DNA of 64,000 nt from NCBI GenBank assembly GCA_045542735.1, contig JAZQLQ010000023.1, forward strand, positions 1 through 64,000. The letters run 5' to 3'. This DNA comes from UBA2882 sp045542735. GTDB lineage: Bacteria > Bacillota > Clostridia > Lachnospirales > Lachnospiraceae. The notes under the pieces are model-generated. The model ran no database searches, had not been told where the DNA came from, and saw nothing but the letters and a program-made list of their open reading frames with translations. Both the position numbers and the translations under genes were made by a program. Below are positions 53,842 through 63,319 of this stretch, piece by piece (within the stretch, counting starts at the first letter, position 1; every line of letters begins with the position of its first letter).

Positions 53842-55980
53842 TCATCCCTCCATAGTATTATCGTCTTCATTTAATAAAAAATCAATAGTATTTCCTACAA
53901 AATCCACATCGTTTACAACAACGGACACCTTTTGTCCAAGCTTAAATGCACGGCCGGTATCACGCCCCTGAATCTCATAATCCTGCTCATTATATATATA
54001 ATAATCGCCGGGAATCTTGGAAATATGCACAAGACCTTCTACCGTATTTTGTAACTCTACATAGATTCCCCAAGAGGTCACACCCGAGATAACTCCTTCA
54101 AACACTTCACCAATCCGTTGGCTCATATATTGTACTTTTTTACATTTATCTGTTTCACGTTCTGCTTCTTCCGCCCTACGTTCTAAGGTTGAAGATTGTT
54201 TACAGACCATTTCTAAGATACCACGGTAATGGTCAATTCTCTCTTCCTTTAATCTGCCTCTCAGATACTCCTTTATAATGCGGTGAATCTGTAAATCCGG
54301 ATAACGGCGGATGGGCGATGTAAAATGACAATAATAAGGACATGCCAAACCAAAGTGTCCGGTGCAATCCGGTGTATAACGTGCCTGTTTCATACTGCGC
54401 AAGGTCAATCGGCTGATCATAGTCTCTTCATCCGTACCTTCTATTTTGGCCAAAAGCTTCTGCAATTCTTTGGGATGAATCTCCTCTTTGGATGCTTTTA
54501 AATAATATCCGAAGTTGTGGATAAAAAGACCTAACTTTTTGATTTTATCCGGGTCCGGTGCCTCATGAGTACGGTATACAAAAGGCATTTCCAGCCAATA
54601 AAAATGGGTTGCCACCGTTTCATTGGCAATGAGCATAAAATCTTCAATCAATTTGGTTGCTACATTGCGGTCAAAAGGTCTGATATCAATAGGTGTACCC
54701 TCTTCATCCAGGACAATTTTACTCTCCTTAAAATCAAAGTCAATGGAGCCTCTTAACTTTCTTTTTTGACGCAATATATCTGCAAGCTCTTTCATCTGCT
54801 CAAACATCGGTACCAGTTCTTTGTACTCCGTAATCAGTTTTTCATCCTGATTCTCCAAAATACCTGCCACCGCAGTATAGCTCATACGTCTGTCAACACA
54901 AATCACGGATTCGGTAATCTTGTAGTCAACCACTTCACCTTTTGCATCAATATCCATCAGACAACTCAGAGCCAGACGGTCTTCCTTAGCATTTAATGAG
55001 CAAATCCCATTGGATAAGGTATGTGGAAGCATAGGAATCACACGATCAACCAGATACACACTGGTTCCTCGCTTTAGAGCCTCTTTATCCAGCGCAGAGT
55101 TTTCCTGTACATAATTGGTCACATCCGCAATGTGTACACCTAGATGATAAATGCCATTCTCTACAGTCAAACTTACCGCATCATCCAGATCCTTGGCATC
55201 CTCGCTATCAATGGTCACCATCTGCATGGAGCGTAAATCCATGCGTCCCACACAATCCGCTTCCGATACCGGTGAAGCAACACGCTCTGCCTGATTTAAT
55301 ACTTTTTCCGGAAATTCCTGCGGAATGTCAAAATTTTTTATAATGGATAAGATGTCCACACCGGGATCATTGATATGACCCAGTATCTCCACAATCCTGC
55401 CTTCCGGCTTTTTATTTTGTTTTCCGTAATCAGTAATCTCCACCACTACTTTATGGCCGGTTACCGCCTGCTTGGTATATTCCTTAGGGATAAAAATATC
55501 CTGTGCAATCTTACTGTTATCAGGAATTACAAAGCCAAAATTTTTACTCTTTTCAAAGATACCAACAATTTGCTGCATGCCGCGGCTGATAATATTGACA
55601 ATCTCTGCTTCCTTACGCTTACCATGTTGTCCCGGAATCACAACCGCCTGAACGGTATCCTGATGAAAAGCACCATGTATCTTGTCTTCCGGCACAAAAT
55701 AGTCTTCCGCTTCACCTTCTACTTCAATAAAGCCAAAGCCTCTTCCATTACTGATAAAAGTACCTGCAATCATTTTTTCTTCCGGTTTCATATAACGTCC
55801 CCGTTTGGTAATCTGCAAATGGTTTTCCGCAAGAAGTTCTTCCAATGCTTTTTTAAAAAGCGGTCTATCCTCCGGTTCTACCTGCATCATAATGGCAAGT
55901 TCCTTTTCTTTCATCGGAACATAAAACTCACTGTCTATGAAATTTAAAATTGCTTTTTTTCTCTGCTCAAAACTTTTCAT
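53842..55980 (-). CDS. rnr: ribonuclease R
   Basis: This 3'-5' exoribonuclease degrades structured RNA and acts in tmRNA-linked mRNA decay. The 712 residues carry an N-terminal winged-helix segment, two cold-shock-type OB folds (about 70-230), the RNB catalytic core (TIDSEDAKDLDDAVSLTVEN, with Asp ligands, and GVHIADVTNYV; later HFTSPIRRYPDLQIHR) and a C-terminal S1 domain (GEVFEGVISGVTSWGIYVEL). The order secG-rnr-smpB-ssrA is conserved in many Firmicutes. Confidence 0.96.
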   Translation of the reverse strand: MKSFEQRKKAILNFIDSEFYVPMKEKELAIMMQVEPEDRPLFKKALEELLAENHLQITKRGRYMKPEEKMIAGTFISNGRGFGFIEVEGEAEDYFVPEDKIHGAFHQDTVQAVVIPGQHGKRKEAEIVNIISRGMQQIVGIFEKSKNFGFVIPDNSKIAQDIFIPKEYTKQAVTGHKVVVEITDYGKQNKKPEGRIVEILGHINDPGVDILSIIKNFDIPQEFPEKVLNQAERVASPVSEADCVGRMDLRSMQMVTIDSEDAKDLDDAVSLTVENGIYHLGVHIADVTNYVQENSALDKEALKRGTSVYLVDRVIPMLPHTLSNGICSLNAKEDRLALSCLMDIDAKGEVVDYKITESVICVDRRMSYTAVAGILENQDEKLITEYKELVPMFEQMKELADILRQKRKLRGSIDFDFKESKIVLDEEGTPIDIRPFDRNVATKLIEDFMLIANETVATHFYWLEMPFVYRTHEAPDPDKIKKLGLFIHNFGYYLKASKEEIHPKELQKLLAKIEGTDEETMISRLTLRSMKQARYTPDCTGHFGLACPYYCHFTSPIRRYPDLQIHRIIKEYLRGRLKEERIDHYRGILEMVCKQSSTLERRAEEAERETDKCKKVQYMSQRIGEVFEGVISGVTSWGIYVELQNTVEGLVHISKIPGDYYIYNEQDYEIQGRDTGRAFKLGQKVSVVVNDVDFVGNTIDFLLNEDDNTMEG

Positions 55981-56031
55981 ACTTATTCCCTCTTATGCAG
56001 ATCCGCATGCATTCTTTGTTGCACACAACAT

Positions 56032-56062
56032 AAAAAAGCACCCTTTTGCAAGAGTGCTTCCC
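56032..56062 (-). terminator. terminator after secG
   Basis: On the minus strand GAAGCAC.CTT pairs with AAG.GTGCTTTTTT, a stem ending in six T directly after the secG stop. It lies between secG and rnr, so some termination is expected before rnr. Confidence 0.7.
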
Positions 56063-56063
56063 A

Positions 56064-56306
56064 TTAAAATCTGGTAATGTTTAAAACAGCAGACAACACA
56101 AGGAACAGAACCGCTGCAATCTTTGTCAACATTGCCAATCTGCCTTCCTTGGAACGTCCTTTGTTTTTGCCCCAATAGCTTCCTTCGGATGCACCGGCTA
56201 AAGAACCGAGTCCGGAGGATTTGCCTTCCTGCATTAATACTACAACTGCTAAAAATACACAGTCAATTATATAAATGATGGTTAATATTAATCTTAATGT
56301 ACCCAT
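56064..56306 (-). CDS. secG: preprotein translocase subunit SecG
   Basis: The 80-residue protein has two membrane helices (LRLILTIIYIIDCVFLAVVVLMQ and MLTKIAAVLFLVLSAVLNI) flanking a Gly/Ser-rich loop GKSSGLGSLAGASEGSYWG, the SecG signature. ATG 56306 follows AGGAGGG. SecG supports SecYEG protein export. Confidence 0.95.
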   Translation of the reverse strand: MGTLRLILTIIYIIDCVFLAVVVLMQEGKSSGLGSLAGASEGSYWGKNKGRSKEGRLAMLTKIAAVLFLVLSAVLNITRF

Positions 56307-56368
56307 TTTTGGCCCTCCTAATGTCAAACAATGCTAATTCTATCATAAAGAATTTGCTTTTTCAACCA

Positions 56369-56842
56369 TTATTTCATGACTTTATTTTTGAATCGTTCCC
56401 ATTCTACCACGGTTTCACTACACTGAATAGTCACCCAATAGGTATCGGATTCATTTAAGTCGATGCCTAGTTGATATTCGTATGCACCATCCTGCTCCTT
56501 CAAAGCGATAATGTCAAAGAGATAAACATCCTTGCATTGTTTAAGTAAAGATTCATACTCCGGTACCGGAACAGGCTTGTCCGCCTCTTCTTCCAATAAT
56601 TTCCCGTCTGCATCATAGTATTTGTATCCCTCTTTGAGAATTTCTTTGACAACACCATTTGTGAAACGTACATTTGTAATGTCCGCAAAGCGATCCACAA
56701 ACTCTTCGTTGTTGGGATTATGACCCTTAACAATCAAAGCGTCCATCACAACGGTAATAGCGTCTGCTCTGCCATCAATCTCTTTGATGGTTACCTCTTC
56801 AAAATTAAATAAATTCAGTGCATTTACTGTTTGAAATCTCAT
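56369..56842 (-). CDS. small protein of unknown function (157 aa)
   Basis: I do not recognise a family. The soluble, acidic protein starts MRFQTVNALNLFNFEEVTIK, and its middle (GHNPNNEEFVDRFADITNVR) and C-terminus (VTIQCSETVVEWERFKNKV) suggest an alpha/beta fold. ATG 56842 has GAGG eight bases upstream; nine codons of extra frame lack support. It lies 56 bases downstream of the amylase stop on the same strand and 63 bases before secG. Confidence 0.7.
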   Translation of the reverse strand: MRFQTVNALNLFNFEEVTIKEIDGRADAITVVMDALIVKGHNPNNEEFVDRFADITNVRFTNGVVKEILKEGYKYYDADGKLLEEEADKPVPVPEYESLLKQCKDVYLFDIIALKEQDGAYEYQLGIDLNESDTYWVTIQCSETVVEWERFKNKVMK

Positions 56843-56897
56843 AATTGTTTCCTCGCATTTATCTATCATGTTATATCTTCACTTTTGACACATCTGA

Positions 56898-58340
56898 CTA
56901 TGTCATATCCTTGGGAATCCATACAGAGATGGAACCGCCTTCCACCCGGAAAGTTGCTTTGCCCTCGCCATTGATGATTATCTCTTCTTTGCACTTACCT
57001 AAGGCATCCACATAGGTCTGTCCTGCATGAATTTGTCCTACATACATTTCTTTGGTTCCACCGGGTCCGTCGCTGACAATTAATGCCAATCCATTTTCTT
57101 TGGAATCTCCTTCTCTGGTAAACCCAACAATATTACCATCATCATAATAATCATGCTCTTTGCCGTATGCATGGCTGGCACGGAGCTTTGTCAATACCGG
57201 AAGCTCAGCCACTTTTTCCACGTTATCATGGGGAATTCCGTAATAATCACCATAAAAGACACAGGGGATTCCTTTTTCCTGCAGTAAAATTATACCATAT
57301 GCTATGGGCTTAAACCAAGGCAACACAAAAGACTGCAACGCCTGTCCCGGCTGGGTATCATGATTGTCTACAAAAGTAACTGCATGCCAGGAATCCGTAC
57401 CTACCAAAGTGTTTTCGAACAACTTAGACATATCCAGCATGGAATTGCCTTTGGAAATATCATAAAACTTGTGGTGTAAGGGCACATCAAATAAACTCAT
57501 AACACCCTCGGTCTGTGCAATATAAGAATGTAACCTGCCTAAATCCGCACTCCAATATTCACCTACACTAAACATTTCCCTATTGGTATATGCGCGCATA
57601 GAGCGAATCCAATCCCGATAGAATCCCGCATTCATATGCTTAACTGCATCCAGACGGAAACCATCGACTCCTGTTGTATCCAGATACCATTTACCAAACC
57701 GTTCAACTTCTCCTTTAACCTCGTCGTTAGTCAGATCCAAATCTGCACCCATGAGGTAATCGTAGTTGGCATTTTCACCATCCACCGATTGGTCCCATTG
57801 TTTATCTTTAAAACGGAATACACCATTTCTCTTATCTTTATCATCCCAGTCCACACCATCAAAGTGCTTTGCATGCCATACAAAATCCGAGTAGGCTTTA
57901 TTTCTGCCGGGATACGTAAACTTGGTCCATGCACTGATTTGTTTCATGCCGGATACATCCTGCATACGGTTCCCTCTGTTTACTTCAATGGCATCCACCA
58001 TCTCTGTCTCATCTGCACCCATTCTATGATTGAGTACAATGTCACCCAAAACTTCTATGCCTTCTTTTTGTAACTTTTTAATAGCCTTTAAGTATTCATC
58101 CTTCGTACCGTATTTGGTAGGGACACTTCCCTTTTGATCAAACTCACCCAAATCATATACATCATAGACACCATAGCCTACATCCTGCATACCGGATGCA
58201 CCTTTGTAAGCCGGTGGTAACCATACCATATTGATGCCGTCTGCGGCAAGTTTGTTTGCTTCATCTGCTACATGTGTCCAGTGTGTACCATCAGCCGGAA
58301 GATACCACTCAAATAATTGCATCATTGTCCTGTTTTTCAT
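56898..58340 (-). CDS. cytoplasmic alpha-amylase (GH13 subfamily 5-like)
   Basis: The 480-residue enzyme has no signal peptide. It starts MKNRTMMQLFEWYLPADGTH and keeps all catalytic residues: DIVLNHRMG (region I), GVDGFRLDAVKHM (nucleophile Asp), SVGEYW (acid Glu) and FVDNHDTQPGQAL (region IV Asp). It hydrolyses internal alpha-1,4 links of imported or stored glucans to maltooligosaccharides. AAGGAG precedes the ATG. It follows a lipoprotein gene by 39 bases in one operon. Confidence 0.95.
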   Translation of the reverse strand: MKNRTMMQLFEWYLPADGTHWTHVADEANKLAADGINMVWLPPAYKGASGMQDVGYGVYDVYDLGEFDQKGSVPTKYGTKDEYLKAIKKLQKEGIEVLGDIVLNHRMGADETEMVDAIEVNRGNRMQDVSGMKQISAWTKFTYPGRNKAYSDFVWHAKHFDGVDWDDKDKRNGVFRFKDKQWDQSVDGENANYDYLMGADLDLTNDEVKGEVERFGKWYLDTTGVDGFRLDAVKHMNAGFYRDWIRSMRAYTNREMFSVGEYWSADLGRLHSYIAQTEGVMSLFDVPLHHKFYDISKGNSMLDMSKLFENTLVGTDSWHAVTFVDNHDTQPGQALQSFVLPWFKPIAYGIILLQEKGIPCVFYGDYYGIPHDNVEKVAELPVLTKLRASHAYGKEHDYYDDGNIVGFTREGDSKENGLALIVSDGPGGTKEMYVGQIHAGQTYVDALGKCKEEIIINGEGKATFRVEGGSISVWIPKDMT

Positions 58341-58379
58341 TATGTCTTACTCCTTGCTATCTGATTGTTCATAACTCCC

Positions 58380-59573
58380 TCAATCTCCGCGATCATACTG
58401 GAAGCGGAAGGAAGCATCTTCGGCATCTGCATGATATAACCAAAAGACCTCATATTCTTCCGGTTCGTCCTTACCAAGGCTATCTGCTGAAAAGGCATAG
58501 TCATAGGATCTTTCACCGTCTTTATTGTCATTGCAGGTTGCAATCCGAATGGGGATATCATCATATTCATCCGGCAACTCCGGGAACTTGTCCTTTGGAT
58601 AATAAATATACAACTGATAGCCACAATCACCTTCAATGTAGTACGCCGTATCATCCACGCTTGCAGCATCCAAGGAGCCTCGACCGTTCCACATGTCCGC
58701 ATCAATGGTATCTTCATCTGCAATGATTTCATATTCGGATGTATCTACACCCACACTCATATAGTAAAAATCTTCACACTGTCCAATAGAAATATCAAAC
58801 AGAACCGCTTCGCCATTATATTTTAAAAGCAATGCATCCTTGACATACATGGCATTTTCATATACATAATCTTCCATGTCATCATCTTCCAAATACTCTA
58901 ATTTCTTGACACTGCTTTTTTTCATATCATTTTCTGAATCATATGTAATGGTCAGCATACACAGATGATCATGTTCAAATAAGGAATCCTTATTTTCCGC
59001 ATATGCTTCGTCCAAATCGGTATCTCCCACAATCTCTGCAATACAAACTACCGGATATTCCATAATCACATCTTCCAGATTATCTCCGTCAAAATAGGTG
59101 TGAAAAAAGCAATCATAAAACTCTTCACTATTGTTCCACTGTGCATCTTTGTTATCACCCATGCTCATGCGCAAACGATCCGGTTGCACCTGCAAAAACT
59201 GACATACCCTTTTAGCAAATGCATCCCGTATTTCGTCCTTTTGATAATTATCGGATGCATCATCCATAAACTCTCCTTCACCATCAATGATCACAGAAAA
59301 CTCTTTTCCGTCATATTCCATTTTCACCAATGTTTGAGAGATATAGGTTGCCGACAAAAGTCCACTTACCTTTTGTGTTTCGCTATCTATTACCTCAGCC
59401 TCAAAGCCGTATTTATCTTCAATATATATAACTGCATTTTCTTCTGCCTGTGCTCTCCATTCTGCCGCCTGTTGCTTTTCTTCTTCTGAAACACAGCCGG
59501 TCAATAGTATGGCACTTATCAGCGCTCCTGCTAAAACAGTTATATGGCGTTTCACTTTTTTCATTGTAATCAT
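58380..59573 (-). CDS. lipoprotein of unknown function upstream of alpha-amylase
   Basis: The 397-residue product starts MITMKKVKRHITVLAGALIS and has the lipobox LLTGC, so it should be a membrane-anchored surface lipoprotein. The mature part is very acidic (many DDD/EDD runs, for example LEYLEDDDMEDYVYEN) and contains few recognisable motifs; I cannot assign a fold. The acidic patch might bind Ca2+ or basic partners. AAAAGGG lies before ATG 59573. It is co-transcribed with the amylase, but a direct role in starch use is not shown. Confidence 0.8.
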   Translation of the reverse strand: MITMKKVKRHITVLAGALISAILLTGCVSEEEKQQAAEWRAQAEENAVIYIEDKYGFEAEVIDSETQKVSGLLSATYISQTLVKMEYDGKEFSVIIDGEGEFMDDASDNYQKDEIRDAFAKRVCQFLQVQPDRLRMSMGDNKDAQWNNSEEFYDCFFHTYFDGDNLEDVIMEYPVVCIAEIVGDTDLDEAYAENKDSLFEHDHLCMLTITYDSENDMKKSSVKKLEYLEDDDMEDYVYENAMYVKDALLLKYNGEAVLFDISIGQCEDFYYMSVGVDTSEYEIIADEDTIDADMWNGRGSLDAASVDDTAYYIEGDCGYQLYIYYPKDKFPELPDEYDDIPIRIATCNDNKDGERSYDYAFSADSLGKDEPEEYEVFWLYHADAEDASFRFQYDRGD

Positions 59574-59609
59574 AGAATTTCCCTTTTCATACTTTTGTAC
59601 TGATATTTT

Positions 59610-59639
59610 GAAAGTGGTACCCACATGGATACCACTTTC
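59610..59639. terminator. hairpin between nagB and the lipoprotein gene
   Basis: GAAAGTGGTA (59610-59619) and TACCACTTTC (59630-59639) form a perfect 10-bp stem. The T-run (TTTTTATC) follows on the plus strand, where there is no gene; on the minus strand, downstream of nagB, the run is weak (AAAATATC). It may end nagB transcripts partially or protect RNA ends. Confidence 0.5.
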
Positions 59640-59659
59640 TTTTTATCTTTGCGATTTGA

Positions 59660-60385
59660 TTATAACATAGATAACGCTTCTTCATCTGCAATAATGATGA
59701 CATTATCATGATTTTGTAAAATAGATGCAGGCACCTTGGGTGTCACCGGTCCTTTTACAGTATCGTATAATGCCTGTGCCTTATTGGCACCACTTGCAAT
59801 CAATAAAATCTGTTTTGCACCCATAATATTCTCCATACCCATTGTATATGCATGTGTAGGAACCTCATCTAAGGACTCAAAGAATCTTGCATTGTCTTCT
59901 CTTGTCTGTAAGGTAAGTTCTACCATATGTGTACCCTTGGAAAACTCATCTGCAGGCTCATTGAATCCGATATGGCCGTTCGCGCCAATACCAAGAAGCT
60001 GTAAATCGATACCGCCTACTTCTGCGATCTTAGCATTGTATCTCTCACATTCTGCCTGACCATCTGCCACCTGTCCCTGGGGAACGTTGGTGTTTTCTTC
60101 CAAAATATTGATATGGTTGAACAGATTGTCTTTCATAAAATAGTTGTAGCTCTGAGGATGTGTCGCGGGAAGCCCCACATATTCATCCAAATTAACTGAT
60201 TTAACGGTCGAAAAATCAACCTTTCCTTCATCGTAAGCTTTTCTGATGCACTGATACGTACCAATGGGTGTAGAACCTGTGGCAAGACCAAGTACACAGT
60301 CGGGTTTACCTTGAACCAGTTTCAAAATAACTTCAGCTGCTTTTTGACTTAATTCGTCGTAATTTTTTACTTTGATGATTTCCAT
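59660..60385 (-). CDS. nagB: glucosamine-6-phosphate deaminase
   Basis: It converts glucosamine-6-phosphate to fructose-6-phosphate and ammonia, recycling amino sugars. The 241 residues include VLGLATGSTPIGTY, SVNLDEYVGLPATHPQSY and GIGANGHIGFNEPADEF, the family signature with catalytic Asp/His/Glu. It has its own promoter inside the 3' end of the upstream gene. nagA is not in the window. Confidence 0.96.
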   Translation of the reverse strand: MEIIKVKNYDELSQKAAEVILKLVQGKPDCVLGLATGSTPIGTYQCIRKAYDEGKVDFSTVKSVNLDEYVGLPATHPQSYNYFMKDNLFNHINILEENTNVPQGQVADGQAECERYNAKIAEVGGIDLQLLGIGANGHIGFNEPADEFSKGTHMVELTLQTREDNARFFESLDEVPTHAYTMGMENIMGAKQILLIASGANKAQALYDTVKGPVTPKVPASILQNHDNVIIIADEEALSML

Positions 60386-60426
60386 GAAAATACATCCACC
60401 CTTCTTATTTAAGTTTTGACTTACCT

Positions 60427-60455
60427 ATTATAGCACTATCTAAAAAATGACACAA
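60427..60455 (-). promoter_or_regulatory. promoter of nagB
   Basis: TTGTGT (60450-60455) and TATAAT (60427-60432) on the minus strand are 17 bases apart. The -35 box overlaps the last codons of the upstream membrane-protein gene. No aptamer fits in the 40-base leader. Confidence 0.6.
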
Positions 60456-62023
60456 TACGGAACATTTTTCCGTAAAACAAGTAACGGTGTCACATGTTCT
60501 CTTTGCTCCCACATTTCTTTGGAAAGGCCAACAGTAACCGTTGCATTATTGTAACGCACCGTTGCAAAATAGCGATAGTCTCCGGTTAACTTCTTATACC
60601 AGGAACCACCTTTTTCATCATATGACAAAATTTCTACCGGCATGCAAGTAAATGTATGTACCCGGATAGCATCTGATAACAACTTCACCAAAGATGCTCC
60701 CATAACAAAGAACAATAAATAGCCCACACGATATGCACGTCTTCGTCCACGGGATGCAAGAACACCCTCCGCATAGCCAAGAATCTCTGCTCCGGATTGT
60801 GACAACACCTCTGCTTTATAAGAAGCCTCATAATATTGCTCCATACCAGCATAAATAAGGACTACACATACCACTGCAAGGCCTCCAAGAATTGCAAGTC
60901 TGCGATATATGTTTTTGCGTACTCTGGACGCCTGAATAGCTGAAAGTTCATATCCCACTCTATTGTTACTTACATACATCTGCTTAAATTTATCCATAAG
61001 CAACTCATAATGGGCTGTCTCTCTATAGATATACTGTCTTCTTTCCTCTTGCACTCCATCCACCATAACAGTATAGTGTACTTCGCAACCTTTGGAAAAA
61101 TACTTCATTTTTTGAACTGCGATAATTTTATCACTATATTGGTCGTACGCAGCACTTTGCAACAATTTCTCAACAAAGTGATGCTTTTGGTTGACTTGGA
61201 AATACATTTGCATCCGCGCCAAACGGACCGCTACCCTACGACTCTTGCAACACAAGAAAAACAACAGGACATACAACAGCGACGGAGCTGCTTTGATTTT
61301 TTCCAAAGTGCCAACCTTATTTACTACATAACCACCAAGTTTACCTGTATCAAGGCACGCCACCGACACGCCATACTCTTCATGAATGATATAATAATAA
61401 AATTTGTTTCCAACGGCATTGTATTTGCCCCACAACACCATCGACATAACCATACAAAAGCATCCGATTACAACAATCAGCATACTCGCCCAAGCCTGCC
61501 ATGTATTGGGTACAATTCTGCCACCGGCACTCTTAGTCACCAATGCATAACCCAAACACATCGCTACAATAGGCAGAATGACATACAACACAATTTTTAA
61601 TAAAGCCTTGACCATGGGGCCATCCCCATTATCAAATTGTGTGTCCCTACAAAGAATCTGTTTGGCAGACTGTTCTATTGATTGTCCCGACATGAAACTT
61701 CCTGTAGATGTCGTCTCTTCATGAATAACACTTTCTTGGGGCACGGATGGTTGCATAGATTGCATACTTTGCCCGGATTGTGTTTTCTCGTTCTTTTGCA
61801 TTTTTTCTTTCCCTTGCAAAATACGGATACCTTTCATAAGCGGTAATATTCCCAATACAAATGTAAGTGCCAATAGAATGACAGCTAATATACCGCTAGA
61901 TATCCAATCTTCACCTGTCAAAATCATACTTAATGTCAAAAGAACCAATAAAGCTCCCATCAGCGTCACAAAGGCTCCCAATATAATCAAAAATATTGCC
62001 AAACCGCGTTTCTTTTGTTTCAT
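60440..62023 (-). CDS. multi-pass membrane protein of unknown function (527 aa)
   Basis: I do not recognise a family. There are two N-terminal membrane helices (about 7-32 and 42-64), a Gln/Ser/Met-rich cytosolic linker (70-130), then helices near 138-165, 175-200, 265-280 and 380-400 and a last one near 440-460, with a 100-residue soluble stretch between the fifth and sixth (KYFSKGCEVHYTVMVDGVQ). The C-terminus (PVEILSYDEKGGSWYKKLTG onward) looks like a small beta domain. I chose ATG 62023, preceded by GGAG; an ATG seven codons earlier has no ribosome site. Confidence 0.75.
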   Translation of the reverse strand: MKQKKRGLAIFLIILGAFVTLMGALLVLLTLSMILTGEDWISSGILAVILLALTFVLGILPLMKGIRILQGKEKMQKNEKTQSGQSMQSMQPSVPQESVIHEETTSTGSFMSGQSIEQSAKQILCRDTQFDNGDGPMVKALLKIVLYVILPIVAMCLGYALVTKSAGGRIVPNTWQAWASMLIVVIGCFCMVMSMVLWGKYNAVGNKFYYYIIHEEYGVSVACLDTGKLGGYVVNKVGTLEKIKAAPSLLYVLLFFLCCKSRRVAVRLARMQMYFQVNQKHHFVEKLLQSAAYDQYSDKIIAVQKMKYFSKGCEVHYTVMVDGVQEERRQYIYRETAHYELLMDKFKQMYVSNNRVGYELSAIQASRVRKNIYRRLAILGGLAVVCVVLIYAGMEQYYEASYKAEVLSQSGAEILGYAEGVLASRGRRRAYRVGYLLFFVMGASLVKLLSDAIRVHTFTCMPVEILSYDEKGGSWYKKLTGDYRYFATVRYNNATVTVGLSKEMWEQREHVTPLLVLRKNVPYCVIF

Positions 62024-62148
62024 AATATATTTATCTCCATCCATTCACAAGGATTCTATATCTAAAAACACCTACTCAAGTATAACTTTTTTTCTTTCAA
62101 AAGTCACTATTTCTATGGCAATTTAAACTTCCTTTACAATTTATTTAT

Positions 62149-62673
62149 CTATTGCTCCGCCAAGCAGTCTAAAATCGGCTGAATATATTTTTTATCCGAA
62201 ATATCATAAGAAGATGAAATCATTTTAATCATCATTTCTTCTTCCTCCGTCTTATCTTTTTTGGCTTTTAATGCTTTGATAAACATCTTCATCATAACCT
62301 TGGAAGTCTTTGTCATCTTCTCATAATTAAAACCTCCGGGACAATAAAAGACTTGGACTTTTTCCCATTCTTCTTCATTAAAATTGTTTTTCAATGTCGG
62401 TTCTATCTCCGGATTTTCTATGGGGCTGCCTCCCACACAAAAAGCAATCAGTTTCTTGCCTTCCCATTTGTTGATATTTCCTTTGAACCAGCTCAGCTTA
62501 CTGATACCTCCCGCAACTGCCCAGCCTCCAAAAACTATGGCATCATATGTATCCAAGTTTTTCTTTTTAGCCTCTGCTAACTCAAACAAATCAGCCTTTG
62601 CTTCTTCTGCAATCCATTCTGCATAGCGTTTGGTAAATCCTGTCTGGGAATTATAAATTACCGCTGTTTTCAT
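62149..62673 (-). CDS. flavodoxin-domain protein
   Basis: The 174-residue protein starts MKTAVIYNSQTGFTKRYAEW, with the FMN phosphate loop SQTGFT, then AIVFGGWAVAGGISKLSWFK and LIAFCVGGSP, typical of the long flavodoxin or protoporphyrinogen oxidase-like fold. It likely carries FMN and transfers electrons; partners are unknown. ATG 62673 lies nine bases after GGAGG, while an ATG three codons earlier abuts that site. It overlaps nothing but starts one base before the marR stop ends, so the two are co-translated. Confidence 0.88.
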   Translation of the reverse strand: MKTAVIYNSQTGFTKRYAEWIAEEAKADLFELAEAKKKNLDTYDAIVFGGWAVAGGISKLSWFKGNINKWEGKKLIAFCVGGSPIENPEIEPTLKNNFNEEEWEKVQVFYCPGGFNYEKMTKTSKVMMKMFIKALKAKKDKTEEEEMMIKMISSSYDISDKKYIQPILDCLAEQ

Positions 62674-62674
62674 A

Positions 62675-63142
62675 TTATTCATCCTCCACTTTCATTGCTT
62701 TTAAATTGTTTTCTATCTTTGATATAATGCTGTATGCACAGCCAACTTCTTCATCAGAGACACCTCTATATAAGCCTTCCATAAATTGCGTCTGTTTTTC
62801 ACTGTACTTAGCTGCCACCTGCATAGCATACTCCGTCAAATAAACACGTCGTTTCCGTTTGTCCTTTGCATCCACTTCTAAACGCACCAGATTTTTCTTT
62901 TCCAAACTGTTCAAAATCTCTTTCACATTTTGCCTGCTGCATCCCATGGTCTTTGCCAATTCATTTGCTGTTGGTGCTTCATCCGGATACAAATTCATAC
63001 ATGCCATTAAAAAGAATTGTTTGCACGTAATCTCTTCATAAAAGGAATCTCCCACTGCCTGCAAACGGTTATGAAAGGCAAAAAACAGCCCAAACAAGGC
63101 ATACTTTCCATCCATCATTTTGATTACATCTTGTGAATTCAT
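62675..63142 (-). CDS. MarR-family transcriptional regulator
   Basis: The 155-residue winged-helix regulator has the helix-turn-helix EAPTANELAKTMGCSRQNVKEILNSLEKK and the wing LVRLEVDAKDKRKRRVYLTEY. GGAGG lies seven bases before ATG 63142; a longer frame upstream lacks support. It probably represses its own operon with the flavodoxin gene through the palindrome at 63163-63174. Inducer unknown; two Cys could sense oxidation. Confidence 0.92.
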   Translation of the reverse strand: MNSQDVIKMMDGKYALFGLFFAFHNRLQAVGDSFYEEITCKQFFLMACMNLYPDEAPTANELAKTMGCSRQNVKEILNSLEKKNLVRLEVDAKDKRKRRVYLTEYAMQVAAKYSEKQTQFMEGLYRGVSDEEVGCAYSIISKIENNLKAMKVEDE

Positions 63143-63162
63143 ATTTAGCCTCCGTTTAATAC

Positions 63163-63211
63163 GCAATATATTGCATATATTTATATTATGGATTTCTTTT
63201 CTTTTTGTCAA
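63163..63211 (-). promoter_or_regulatory. marR-flavodoxin promoter with overlapping palindromic operator
   Basis: TTGACA (63206-63211) and TAATAT (63183-63188) on the minus strand are 17 bases apart, a near-consensus promoter. GCAATATATTGC (63163-63174), a perfect 12-bp palindrome, lies just downstream, over the expected transcript start, where a MarR dimer could block transcription. Confidence 0.7.
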
Positions 63212-63319
63212 TATATATTTTTGTTAGATTTTTAAGGAAATTAAAAAATTAAATTGACACGTGTCTTAAAATGCACTAGACTTGTAAAAAAGAAATGGGT
63301 TTTACGACCGTGTAGTAAT
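63212..63319. other. intergenic region with a second palindrome and hairpin
   Basis: The 108 bases hold the perfect palindrome GACACGTGTC (63256-63265) and a plus-strand TTGACA-17-TAGACT pattern with no gene behind it. AAAAAAGAAA (near 63286-63295) is complementary to TTTCTTTTTT (near 63337-63346), and the stem overlaps the end of the LPD3-like gene; on the minus strand it may act as that gene's terminator. Confidence 0.4.

Noticed and set aside
55993..56175. A 60-codon minus-strand frame between secG and rnr
   Set aside because: It overlaps the secG coding region in another frame and runs through the terminator hairpin; no ribosome site.
60386..60440. Riboswitch or ribozyme upstream of nagB
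   Set aside because: The space between promoter and gene is about 40 bases, too short for any known aptamer.
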